Made by a program: the position numbers and the translations under genes. From contig NVTX01000037.1 of the NCBI GenBank assembly GCA_002401735.1, forward strand, positions 9,336 through 15,102: DNA of 5,767 nt, read 5' to 3'. The notes beneath the pieces are model-generated. The model saw only the letters and a list, made by a program, of their open reading frames with translations. It did not search any database and was not told where the DNA came from. Below are positions 1 to 5,767 of the stretch, piece after piece. How positions within the stretch are numbered: position 1 is the stretch's first letter; each line of letters begins with the position of its first letter. This DNA comes from Methylophilaceae bacterium. GTDB taxonomy: Bacteria; Pseudomonadota; Gammaproteobacteria; Burkholderiales; Methylophilaceae.

Positions 1-690
1 AACTTGGAAGAACTGGTCACAGCGGCAGTCGCTTTTACGAATCAAGACTTTGGCAACCATAATAATGTTGATGGTGAAACTGAACAAGATTTACTCACAC
101 AGTTCTTAACCCATGCCAGCTTAGAAGCAGGTGAACACCAAGCAGAGGTTGGGTATGATGCGCTACAGCTCATGACCGTGCATGCTTCCAAAGGCTTAGA
201 GTTTAGAACGGTATTCATTAGTGGCCTAGAAGAAGGCTTATGCCCTCATGAACAAAGTATGTATGAAAATAATGGCCTGGAGGAAGAACGCCGTTTAATG
301 TACGTCGCTGTCACCCGTGCGAGGCAGCGTTTATATTTAAGTTATGCGCAAAGCCGCATGCTACATGGAAAAGTACGTTACGGCATTGCTTCCCGCTTCT
401 TAGATGAGATTCCTGAAGAGCTATTAAAACGCTTGAACAGCAAACCGGTCGCTAAACCTAGTGGCTACAATTACAACGAAATGCCGCACATGATGAGCAA
501 ACAAAAGAGCAGTGAGCAAAAAAACGCCATGCCTTGGAAAGTAGGCCAAAGTGTCGGGCACACTAAATTCGGAAGTGGTGTTGTAGTGAGTTACGAAGGT
601 AGTGCCAACGACATGCGCGTACAAGTGAACTTTAGTAATGACGGCTTAAAATGGTTAGCTCTGGAATTTGCAAAGCTGACGCCGATTTAA
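1..690 (+). CDS. uvrD: DNA helicase II (UvrD/Rep family, SF1A), C-terminal part; 5' end outside window
   Basis: This is the last 229 codons of an ATP-dependent 3'-5' DNA helicase that acts in nucleotide-excision and mismatch repair. The frame is open from base 1 (Asn-Leu-Glu-Glu-Leu-Val, as in E. coli UvrD near residue 520), so the TTG at position 4 is not a start. Helicase motif V (LMTVHASKGLEF) lies at about 169-204. Motif VI (EEERRLMYVAVTRARQRL), with its arginine finger, begins at about 280. The stretch GKVRYGIASRFLDEIPEEL matches the end of domain 2B/2A. A C-terminal tudor-like module (VGQSVGHTKFGSGVV, then GLKWLALEFAKL) at about 541-687 matches the RNA-polymerase-binding tail of UvrD and PcrA; that tail favours UvrD over Rep. 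The stop TAA (688-690) overlaps the stop of the convergent gene. No terminator follows. Confidence 0.95.
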   Translation, partial: NLEELVTAAVAFTNQDFGNHNNVDGETEQDLLTQFLTHASLEAGEHQAEVGYDALQLMTVHASKGLEFRTVFISGLEEGLCPHEQSMYENNGLEEERRLMYVAVTRARQRLYLSYAQSRMLHGKVRYGIASRFLDEIPEELLKRLNSKPVAKPSGYNYNEMPHMMSKQKSSEQKNAMPWKVGQSVGHTKFGSGVVVSYEGSANDMRVQVNFSNDGLKWLALEFAKLTPI

Positions 691-1478
691 ATCGTCCCAG
701 CCGCTCTAAAAATATCGCGATAGCTCACATACTGAAATGCGAACATCAAAGCAATACTAATTAAGAAACAACCAAACAATAAAGCCGTCATTATTGACGG
801 CCCAATGGAAGGCAGCATAAAAGAAAGCAGCCCAACAAACACACTGACGGCCACCATTAGTGCAATGAGTCCTGCAGTTAGCAATAACCAAGCAGCAGTC
901 ATTGCCACCACATATTGCATTGAGCCCGCAATGCTAGACTTAATCGCTTTACCTAAGCCGTAACCATTAAAAGCAATAAGCATCGGCGCAAACCAACCGA
1001 TGATCATTAGGGGCGTGAGCAACAAGAGTAGCTTAAGAAAAATTGGCATCATGGTTTGTAATGCCGCAGCCAACTCTTGTTCATTTAAATTATTTTGCTT
1101 ATCGAGGATTTCTGCAAGCACTTGCATATCCGCACTTAAAATAATACTCACAATGATAAAGTAAAGAATACTAGCCAAACCAAGCTTCAATAACGTTCTC
1201 ATCCGAGGCTGAATCAATTGCATGATTGTAGAAAGGTTTTCTGCTTTCTGAAGCTCTGCATTTCTAAACAAACGCATCGCAACGGCAATAAATATTGGCC
1301 AAATGAGTATCGTAACAAATGCAAATATTTGCAAGCCAGGAATGGATGGCATCAAAACAAATAACCCCAAGTAAGCCAACGCGAGCATGAGCCACTTTCT
1401 AGGAGATTGCTTAAATAAAGCAATGCTCTCACTGACCCAACTAACACCTGTTCTTGTACGAGATTTTAATATTGCCAT
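687..1478 (-). CDS. BPSS1780-family-like multi-pass membrane protein, function unknown
   Basis: This 263-residue integral inner-membrane protein has no known biochemical role. A short basic N-terminus (MAILKSRTRTG) leads into the motif WVSESIALFKQSPRKW. About six hydrophobic segments follow, near residues 29-45, 49-68, 98-115, 145-170, 189-220 and 224-248. The most hydrophilic loop (about 118-142, DKQNNLNEQE) falls between the third and fourth. The opening G-x-x-W...LF...P..W pattern, the central FAPMLIAFNG and the closing YVSYRDIF resemble the BPSS1780 family as I remember it; a profile search would settle that. The ATG at 1476-1478 sits 18 nt below the thrB stop, so the gene is probably translated from the thrB message. 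Its upstream sequence shows no clear Shine-Dalgarno site, which fits translational coupling. A nearer upstream ATG on the same strand is closed by TAA within two codons. Confidence 0.75.
   Translation of the reverse strand: MAILKSRTRTGVSWVSESIALFKQSPRKWLMLALAYLGLFVLMPSIPGLQIFAFVTILIWPIFIAVAMRLFRNAELQKAENLSTIMQLIQPRMRTLLKLGLASILYFIIVSIILSADMQVLAEILDKQNNLNEQELAAALQTMMPIFLKLLLLLTPLMIIGWFAPMLIAFNGYGLGKAIKSSIAGSMQYVVAMTAAWLLLTAGLIALMVAVSVFVGLLSFMLPSIGPSIMTALLFGCFLISIALMFAFQYVSYRDIFRAAGTI
784..801 (-). other. Perfect hairpin with T-rich flank inside the membrane-protein gene
   Basis: GCCGTCA (784-790) and TGACGGC (795-801) are perfect complementary arms around a 4-base loop, with five of seven pairs G-C. 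Read on the minus strand, the stem is followed by TTTATTGTTT, resembling an intrinsic terminator, but it lies about 95 nt before the stop of the membrane-protein gene and encodes the residues PSIMTA. In the uvrD direction it stands about 95 nt after that gene's stop but has no U-tract. Confidence 0.35.
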
Positions 1479-1496
1479 TTTATGCTTAACCCATTT

Positions 1497-2438
1497 CTAT
1501 TCATTTGACAATGCACTTGGCGTTGCTCTTTTAAGCAGAATATTTCTAAAGTAATCAGGGTCTTTAGCGTGAGTTAATTCGCCTGCTGCCGGAAAGTGAA
1601 AATCATATAAACGAGACAACCAGAAGCGTAAAGCAGCGATACATAACAAACCCTGCCAAGCCTGTTTTTCATCATCGTTAAATGGGCGTACTTCTGTATA
1701 GGCCTGCATAAAAGCATTAAGTCTAGGCTCATCAAACTCACCTGCTTCCGTCAAACACCAATCATTCACAGCAATCGCGACATCATAGGCGAGCACATCA
1801 TTGCAAGCATAATAAAAGTCGATAAACCCACCTAGTTTAGGTCCATCAAATAGCACATTATCCCGGAACAAATCCCCATGGATAACACCTTTTGGTAATG
1901 CATCTAAATCCAAATTAGACTGAAAGCCTAACACTTGATTTAATAAAGATTGATCTCCAGATGATAGTTTCTCCATCACCTGCACCGCCGTATCTGATCG
2001 CCACGCTGCATCACGTTGATTTTTTGAAGTCTGTGTAAATGATTCACCCGCAACATGCATTTGCGCCAAAACACGGCCCACTTGTGCACATTGCATTTCA
2101 TCTGGCGCGTTAATATCAGCGCCCTGCAAACAGCTCACTAGCAATGCCGGCTTATCTTTAATTAAACGCAAATCCACGCCGTGTTTATCCTTGATGGGTG
2201 CAGGGCAAGGAATATCATGCGCAGCAAGATGCGTCATTAGGTCAACAAAGTATGGCAGTTCTTCTAGGCTGTTTCTCTCAAAAATAGTGAGCACGTACCG
2301 GGCCTCATCCGTTATCACAAAGTAATTGGTATTGGTAATGCCAGCGGCAATCCCTTTCAGCTCAGTAATTTTTCCGATCGAAAAATCATGCAACAAAACT
2401 TGTACTTCTTGAAGTGTTAACGTAGTGAATACCGACAT
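1497..2438 (-). CDS. thrB: Homoserine kinase, APH-fold type (ThrB)
   Basis: The 313-residue cytoplasmic enzyme phosphorylates L-homoserine with ATP, the step before threonine synthase in threonine synthesis. It is the aminoglycoside-phosphotransferase-fold ThrB of Pseudomonas and betaproteobacteria, not the GHMP-fold ThrB of E. coli. The glycine-rich segment GIAAGITNTNYFV is at residues 29-41, and YVLTIFER at 48-55 carries the hydrophobic beta-strand of the N-lobe. The catalytic Brenner-type motif HGDLFRDNVLF is at 187-197. The metal-binding aspartate lies in GFIDFYYACND (Asp207), followed by AYDVAIAVNDWC at 217-228. The C-terminus has the typical KDPDYFRNIL (292-301). Length is near the family norm of about 315-320. 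The start at 2438 gives the expected MSVFTTLT N-terminus, but no strong Shine-Dalgarno site precedes it. The stop is TAG. It is flanked by the DUF2782 gene (63 nt upstream) and the membrane protein gene (18 nt downstream). Confidence 0.96.
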   Translation of the reverse strand: MSVFTTLTLQEVQVLLHDFSIGKITELKGIAAGITNTNYFVITDEARYVLTIFERNSLEELPYFVDLMTHLAAHDIPCPAPIKDKHGVDLRLIKDKPALLVSCLQGADINAPDEMQCAQVGRVLAQMHVAGESFTQTSKNQRDAAWRSDTAVQVMEKLSSGDQSLLNQVLGFQSNLDLDALPKGVIHGDLFRDNVLFDGPKLGGFIDFYYACNDVLAYDVAIAVNDWCLTEAGEFDEPRLNAFMQAYTEVRPFNDDEKQAWQGLLCIAALRFWLSRLYDFHFPAAGELTHAKDPDYFRNILLKRATPSALSNE

Positions 2439-2460
2439 AATATTGCTTAAATAAGTAGAA

Positions 2461-2485
2461 AGACTAAGTAGTTTAAGTTTAGTCT
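2461..2485 (-). other. Inverted repeat in the DUF2782-thrB gap (weak hairpin)
   Basis: AGACTAA (2461-2467) and TTAGTCT (2479-2485) are perfect 7-base complementary arms around an 11-base AT-rich loop. On the minus-strand transcript the hairpin lies between the DUF2782 stop and the thrB start and is followed by UUUCUACUUAUUU. Only two of seven pairs are G-C, so it would be a poor intrinsic terminator. It could be a partial attenuator or an mRNA end, or chance in AT-rich DNA. Confidence 0.3.
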
Positions 2486-2501
2486 GTTCATAAAATGAAA
2501 A

Positions 2502-2855
2502 TTAGAATCTAAAAAGAATCCACTTAGGCACAGCTAACGGCGGGTTCGGACCTACATTCACCCAATCACTATGCTGATCTTCTTTATGTAGGTAATACGG
2601 CACGCCATGCTCGGGGATGATTTTCAGCATGTATAGCTCGCCGTTCATCCGGTATTCATGCACGGTTTTTTTGCCTTTTTTACGGATGGTAACTTCAGGT
2701 TCGTCTTCTAACACTTCACCCGTTTGCACTCTAGGCGGTGGCGGCACTTCTTCTAACAATTCTGCATTGTCTGGCGTTACTGCATAGAGGATTTGCGGAA
2801 ACAACAACACGAATGTAGCGCTTATTAATATGTTAAGAAATGATTTTTTTTGCAT
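2502..2855 (-). CDS. DUF2782 domain protein, small exported protein of unknown function
   Basis: This 117-residue protein begins with a clear signal peptide: basic MQKK, a hydrophobic core (about 6-22) and a plausible signal peptidase I site after ILYA near residue 25. The mature part is therefore probably periplasmic. A proline-rich acidic linker (EEVPPPP, then EVLEDEPEVTI) leads into a compact C-terminal domain with HEYRMNGELYMLKIIPEHG, VPYYLHKED and the terminal VPKWILFRF. This is the DUF2782 pattern as I remember it from Pseudomonas and betaproteobacteria. No enzymatic residues are recognisable and no function is assigned. In those genomes the gene usually lies next to polA and thrB, as here. 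An AGGG-type ribosome site sits 8 nt before the start. Codons 2-4 contain a run of eight A's. Confidence 0.85.
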   Translation of the reverse strand: MQKKSFLNILISATFVLLFPQILYAVTPDNAELLEEVPPPPRVQTGEVLEDEPEVTIRKKGKKTVHEYRMNGELYMLKIIPEHGVPYYLHKEDQHSDWVNVGPNPPLAVPKWILFRF

Positions 2856-2862
2856 GCGATTA

Positions 2863-2867
2863 CCCTA
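2863..2867 (-). promoter_or_regulatory. Ribosome binding site of the DUF2782 gene
   Basis: On the minus strand the sequence TAGGG lies 7 nt upstream of the ATG at 2853-2855, within normal Shine-Dalgarno distance. It supports this start, which also gives a complete signal peptide. Confidence 0.55.
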
Positions 2868-2920
2868 CTCTCTAAGTTAAGCCCATTCTATCAAAAAGCC
2901 AGTAATCATACTCGTATTCA

Positions 2921-3646
2921 TTATAAAAAAAGCTGGTTTTTCTTTTCTTCCGGGCTTAGGTTAAAGCCTTTAGATTCATAATATTTAAAAATAGCGGCGA
3001 CGACATCTTTCGGCTCATCAATCACTTGTATCAGGTCCATATCTTCTGAAGAAGCCATTCCCTCAGCAATCAATGTATTTTTAAGCCAATCTAACAAACC
3101 AGCCCAATAGGCTGAACACACTAAAATAATCGGAATTTTTCTGGTTTTACCCGTTTGCACCAATGTAATCGCCTCCATCAGTTCATCCAAAGTGCCAAAC
3201 CCTCCTGGCATCACCACATAGGCAGAAGCGTATTTAACAAACATGACCTTACGCAAGAAAAAGGTTTTAAACGTAATGCCTATATCTTGATAACCATTAC
3301 CTGATTGCTCAAAAGGTAATTCAATATTCAGCCCAACACTCGGACCTACGCCAGGAAGCGCGCCTTTGTTAGCCGCCTCCATAATGCCAGGGCCTCCGCC
3401 AGAAATCACTGTAAATCCTGAATCGGATAATAAGCGTGCAATTTTTTCTGTCAATTTATAATATTTGTGGTCTGGCTTGGTGCGCGCACTACCAAAAATG
3501 GAAACAGCTGGCGTAATTTTTTTTAGCTTTTCTGTTGCACCAACATATTCAGACATAATCTCAAACGCATGCCAAGATTCATTCGCATCCACATCACTGT
3601 GCAGTATTTCTGCTGTTGTCATGTGTGGTAGTTTCCTAGTTGCCAT
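2921..3646 (-). CDS. LOG-family protein (TIGR00730), putative nucleoside 5'-monophosphate phosphoribohydrolase
   Basis: This 241-residue cytoplasmic Rossmann-fold protein belongs to the LOG ('lonely guy') family. Characterised members release the base from cytokinin ribotides or from AMP and similar nucleotides. The visible landmarks are VSIFGSAR (48-55), the nucleotide-binding loop SGGGPGIMEAANKGA (82-96), the FLRKVMFVKYA segment with the catalytic-type Arg132-Lys133, and the signature PGGFGTLDE (147-155) with Glu155. All key residues are present, so an active enzyme is likely, but the substrate cannot be read from the sequence. The N-terminal extension of about 45 residues (MTTAEILHSD..ESWHAFEIMSEYV) is typical of the longer bacterial subgroup. 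A strong Shine-Dalgarno site fixes the start. The gene is divergent from polA and is the first gene of the minus-strand cluster. Confidence 0.92.
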   Translation of the reverse strand: MATRKLPHMTTAEILHSDVDANESWHAFEIMSEYVGATEKLKKITPAVSIFGSARTKPDHKYYKLTEKIARLLSDSGFTVISGGGPGIMEAANKGALPGVGPSVGLNIELPFEQSGNGYQDIGITFKTFFLRKVMFVKYASAYVVMPGGFGTLDELMEAITLVQTGKTRKIPIILVCSAYWAGLLDWLKNTLIAEGMASSEDMDLIQVIDEPKDVVAAIFKYYESKGFNLSPEEKKNQLFL

Positions 3647-3763
3647 TCCTCATCCTTCTATAAATAAATGCGATTACATCAGTAAGTATGAACATATTAC
3701 ATAAAGTCGGACGAGATATGGGAAAATACCGCATAAACAAACTTGCAGACCAGAGATTTTGAT
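3647..3763. promoter_or_regulatory. Divergent intergenic region between the LOG-family gene and polA
   Basis: These 117 AT-rich bases separate two divergent starts and must hold the promoters of both, unless polA is expressed some other way. A possible minus-strand sigma-70 promoter is TTCCCA (3724-3719), a 17-nt spacer and TGTAAT (3701-3696), about 50 nt before the LOG-family start. I found no convincing -35/-10 pair for polA. The heptamer ATTACAT occurs twice in direct orientation (3673-3679 and 3696-3702). Confidence 0.4.
3653..3657 (-). promoter_or_regulatory. Strong ribosome binding site of the LOG-family gene
   Basis: AAGGA on the minus strand lies 6 nt before the ATG at 3644-3646. It is the best Shine-Dalgarno match in the window and supports this start over the internal Met9. 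Confidence 0.75.
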
Positions 3764-4954
3764 ATGAAAACCTTATTACTCGTAGATGGCTCGTCTTATC
3801 TATATCGTGCTTTCCACGCCATGCCAGACTTACGCAATGCAGCCAACGAACCCACTGGGGCCATTCATGGTGTCTTGAATATGTTGCGCCGTTTACATAA
3901 AGATTATCCTGCGGATTACTGCGCATGTGTATTCGACGCAAAAGGTAAAACTTTCCGTGATGATATCTTCCCTGAGTACAAAGCTAACCGCTCTGCGATG
4001 CCTGATGACTTACGCGCGCAAATAGAACCGCTACATGAGGCGATTACAGCATTAGGTTGGCCATTGATTATGATTGAAGGCGTTGAAGCAGACGATGTGA
4101 TTGGTGCACTAGCCAAACAAGCTGAACGTGAAGACATACGCACCATTATCTCAACAGGTGATAAAGACATTTCACAGCTCGTCAACGAACACATTACTGT
4201 GGTAAACACCATGCGTGATGCCTTTAGAAGAACAGATACTGTATTGGATATTGCCGGTGTAGAAAAAAAATTCGGCATCCCTCCTAGCTTAATTATTGAT
4301 TACCTAACGCTGATTGGTGACAAGGTAGATAACGTCCCAGGTGTAGAAAAAGTAGGGCCTAAAACTGCTGTGAAATGGCTAACAGAGTATGGCACGCTAG
4401 ATGACGTTATTGCCAATGCCGACAACATCAAAGGTAAAGTAGGCGAAAACTTACGAGCAGCACTTGATTGGCTACCAACAGCTAAAGAACTCATCACCAT
4501 TCGTTGTGATGTTGGCATACAAGATAACTTAGCAGATCTCGCACCACGGCCGCTGGATAAAGCCACATTAGCAGAGCTATTTGACCGCTTTGAATTGAGA
4601 AGCTGGAAGCGTGACCTAGAGAGTATGGATGAAAATGGTGTTATGCCAACAGGTATGACAAAAGCACCTGTATCTGAGGCAACCCAACAAGCCAAACAAA
4701 ATACACCTGATTTATTTGCCGCCTCGGTGAATACCGATCGTGAATACACGACCATTCTGACACAAGAAGAATTGGACACTTGGCTAGAAAAACTGAGCAA
4801 TGCCAAGCTAGTCTGCTTTGATACAGAAACCACTTCACTCAATCCAATGCAGGCGCAAATTGTGGGCATGTCATTTAGTGTAGAAGCAGGAAAAGCGGCT
4901 TACCTGCCCCTCACACATGATTATTTTGATGCACCAGTGCAACTGCCTTTTTAA
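3764..4954 (+). CDS. polA: DNA polymerase I, N-terminal part: 5' nuclease domain and start of the 3'-5' exonuclease domain, ended by in-frame TAA
   Basis: This part of Pol I removes RNA primers and flaps and begins the proofreading domain. Residues 1-285 form the 5' nuclease. The expected metal-binding acidic residues are all seen: Asp8 (LLVDGSS), Asp58, Glu108/Asp110/Asp111 (EGVEADD), Asp133/Asp135 (STGDKD) and Asp186/Asp189. A helix-hairpin-helix segment follows (GDKVDNVPGVEKVGPKTA, 185-202). A variable linker (about 287-325) leads to the exonuclease domain with Exo I FDTETTSL (Asp353, Glu355; compare E. coli 355 and 357). The ATG at 3764 gives the family N-terminus MKTLLLVDGSSYLYRAFHAM, and a weak AGAG site lies 8 nt upstream. 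A TTG start at 3743 would add seven unconserved residues. The reading ends after 396 residues at TAA 4952-4954, far short of the usual 900 or more. The continuation follows in the same frame. Confidence 0.93.
   Translation: MKTLLLVDGSSYLYRAFHAMPDLRNAANEPTGAIHGVLNMLRRLHKDYPADYCACVFDAKGKTFRDDIFPEYKANRSAMPDDLRAQIEPLHEAITALGWPLIMIEGVEADDVIGALAKQAEREDIRTIISTGDKDISQLVNEHITVVNTMRDAFRRTDTVLDIAGVEKKFGIPPSLIIDYLTLIGDKVDNVPGVEKVGPKTAVKWLTEYGTLDDVIANADNIKGKVGENLRAALDWLPTAKELITIRCDVGIQDNLADLAPRPLDKATLAELFDRFELRSWKRDLESMDENGVMPTGMTKAPVSEATQQAKQNTPDLFAASVNTDREYTTILTQEELDTWLEKLSNAKLVCFDTETTSLNPMQAQIVGMSFSVEAGKAAYLPLTHDYFDAPVQLPF
4952..4954 (+). other. polA: Premature in-frame TAA inside polA
   Basis: The codons read CCT TTT TAA GAG ACA TTG GCA. 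The flanking conserved blocks (LTHDYFDAPVQLPF before, [11 protein letters not shown] then VGQNLKYD after) align with E. coli Pol I, recalled from memory, without a gap, so the stop occupies exactly one residue position, Glu in E. coli. GAA to TAA by one G-to-T change is the simplest origin. TAA also ends uvrD, the membrane protein gene, the DUF2782 gene and the LOG-family gene here, so it is a normal stop in this genome. Confidence 0.9.
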
Positions 4955-5767
4955 GAGACATTGGCAAAAATAAAACCAATATTAGAAAACCCCGCCATTA
5001 AAAAAGTGGGGCAAAACTTAAAATACGATAAACATATATTAGCGAACCATGGCATTGCACTGAACGGCATCACACACGACACCTTATTACAATCATACGT
5101 ATTAGAAAGCCACCGCACGCATAATATGGATGACCTTGCCATGCGCCACCTAGGCTTAGAAACCATTCACTTTGAAGATGTGGCAGGCAAAGGTGCCAAA
5201 CAGGTGACCTTTAATGAAGTAACGGTTGAAACAGCTAGCGAATATGCCGCAGAAGATGCCGATATCACCCTACAAATACACCAAACCTTGCAGCCGCACT
5301 TGGCAAAAGATGAAAAGCTAAACTTCATCTACAGCGAAATTGAAATGCCTTCGATGGAAATTTTATTTACCATTGAACGAAACGGCGTACTTATTGATGC
5401 CAGCATGCTCAATAGACAAAGCAACGAAATTGGTATGAAGCTACTGGAACTAGAAAAGAAAGCCTACGAACTGGCAGACCAACCGTTCAACCTAGCAAGC
5501 CCTAAACAATTGCAAGAGATTTTATTTGGTAAGCTAGGCATTAAACCCATTAAAAAAACAGCCAAAGGTGCGCCAAGCACCAATGAAGATGTGCTGCAAG
5601 AACTCGCCCAAGACCATCCGCTCCCTAAAGTCATATTAGAACATCGCGGACTTGCCAAGCTCAAATCTACTTATACAGACAAACTGCCCAAGATGATTAA
5701 CCCGACAACTGGGCGTGTACACACTAGCTACAATCAGGCAGTGGCCATTACAGGTCGGCTGGCCAGC
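4955..5767 (+). pseudogene. polA: DNA polymerase I, continuation after the stop: rest of the 3'-5' exonuclease domain and start of the polymerase domain; runs off window
   Basis: The polA frame stays open for 271 codons to the window end with no further defect. It carries Exo II ([12 protein letters not shown], with the catalytic Asp), Exo III ([11 protein letters not shown], with the Tyr and Asp), and the entry to the polymerase domain ([66 protein letters not shown]). It ends at TGRLAS, just before polymerase motif A; motifs A, B and C lie outside. It is labelled a pseudogene fragment because it has no normal start. The first candidate restart is TTG at 4961, and the first in-frame ATG is at 5126, past Exo II. 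The conservation suggests a very recent lesion, a sequence error, or continued expression. If the stop is an error, 3764-5767 is one normal partial polA. Confidence 0.85.

Noticed and set aside
4..6. TTG at position 4 as the start of a short 228-residue protein.
   Set aside because: The frame is already open at base 1 and matches the middle of UvrD; the start lies outside the window.
3743..3763. A TTG start for polA at 3743.
   Set aside because: It would add MQTRDFD, which is not family-like, while the ATG at 3764 gives the expected N-terminus.
3636..3941. A 101-codon minus-strand frame spanning the LOG/polA intergenic region.
   Set aside because: It overlaps the polA 5' end and the LOG-family start, has no domain, and its translation looks like out-of-frame sequence.
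4952..4954. TAA recoded as a sense codon, or programmed read-through.
   Set aside because: Four other genes in the window end with TAA, and no recognised read-through signal or tRNA is seen.
4941..4970. A frameshift in polA at the T5 run (4948-4952).
   Set aside because: Codons before and after the TAA are in the same frame and the alignment length to E. coli Pol I is preserved, so only a substitution is needed.
4990..5011. Imperfect stem CCCCGC/GTGGGG after the polA stop, considered as a read-through stimulator or terminator.
   Set aside because: It is about 36 nt past the stop, has a 10-nt loop and a wobble pair, lacks a downstream T-tract on the plus strand, and lies in sequence coding for ordinary conserved Pol I residues.
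3916..5664. Several open frames of 65-189 codons antisense to polA (for example 4300-4869 on the minus strand).
   Set aside because: They lie opposite strongly conserved polA codons, have serine-rich, low-complexity translations typical of antisense shadows, and show no ribosome sites or recognisable domains.
1..5767. A defence system, mobile element, CRISPR array, tRNA or riboswitch.
   Set aside because: No transposase, integrase, array-like repeats, cloverleaf-like or riboswitch-like element was seen; nearly all bases lie in recognisable housekeeping genes.

Overview
The window reads as an ordinary chromosomal housekeeping region of a proteobacterium, most likely a betaproteobacterium. Three things point that way: the UvrD and PolA sequences are close to those I know from E. 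coli, the homoserine kinase is the APH-fold ThrB of Pseudomonas and betaproteobacteria, and one membrane protein resembles the BPSS1780 family, which I know mainly from betaproteobacteria. The DNA is moderately AT-leaning by eye (not computed), which would fit Methylophilaceae-like organisms, but that family-level guess is inference only. I see no mobile element, RNA gene, CRISPR array or defence gene.

Layout. Positions 1-690 (+) hold the 3' third of a UvrD-type DNA helicase gene that begins before the window. It converges on a minus-strand block read from right to left: a LOG-family (TIGR00730) protein (3646-2921), a small exported DUF2782 protein (2855-2502), homoserine kinase thrB (2438-1497) and a BPSS1780-like multi-pass membrane protein (1478-687). 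Gaps of 65, 63 and 18 nt suggest one transcription unit or two. A 117-nt divergent intergenic region separates this block from polA (3764 to the window end, +), the gene for DNA polymerase I, which runs off the right edge.

Function. The two flanking plus-strand genes belong to DNA repair: UvrD unwinds the excised oligonucleotide in nucleotide-excision and mismatch repair, and Pol I fills the gap. The minus-strand genes are metabolic (threonine synthesis), nucleotide-related (LOG family) or uncharacterised envelope proteins. From memory, polA, a DUF2782 gene and thrB are also neighbours in Pseudomonas, so the arrangement is probably inherited linkage rather than a dedicated system.

The one real anomaly is in polA. 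An in-frame TAA at 4952-4954 interrupts it after residue 396, between the Exo I and Exo II motifs of the 3'-5' exonuclease domain. The same reading frame then continues, well conserved, to the window end (271 codons). Compared from memory with E. coli Pol I, the stop fills exactly one residue position, normally Glu, with no length change. A single-base change (for example GAA to TAA) or a base-calling error therefore explains it better than a frameshift. I found no convincing evidence of a new biological system.
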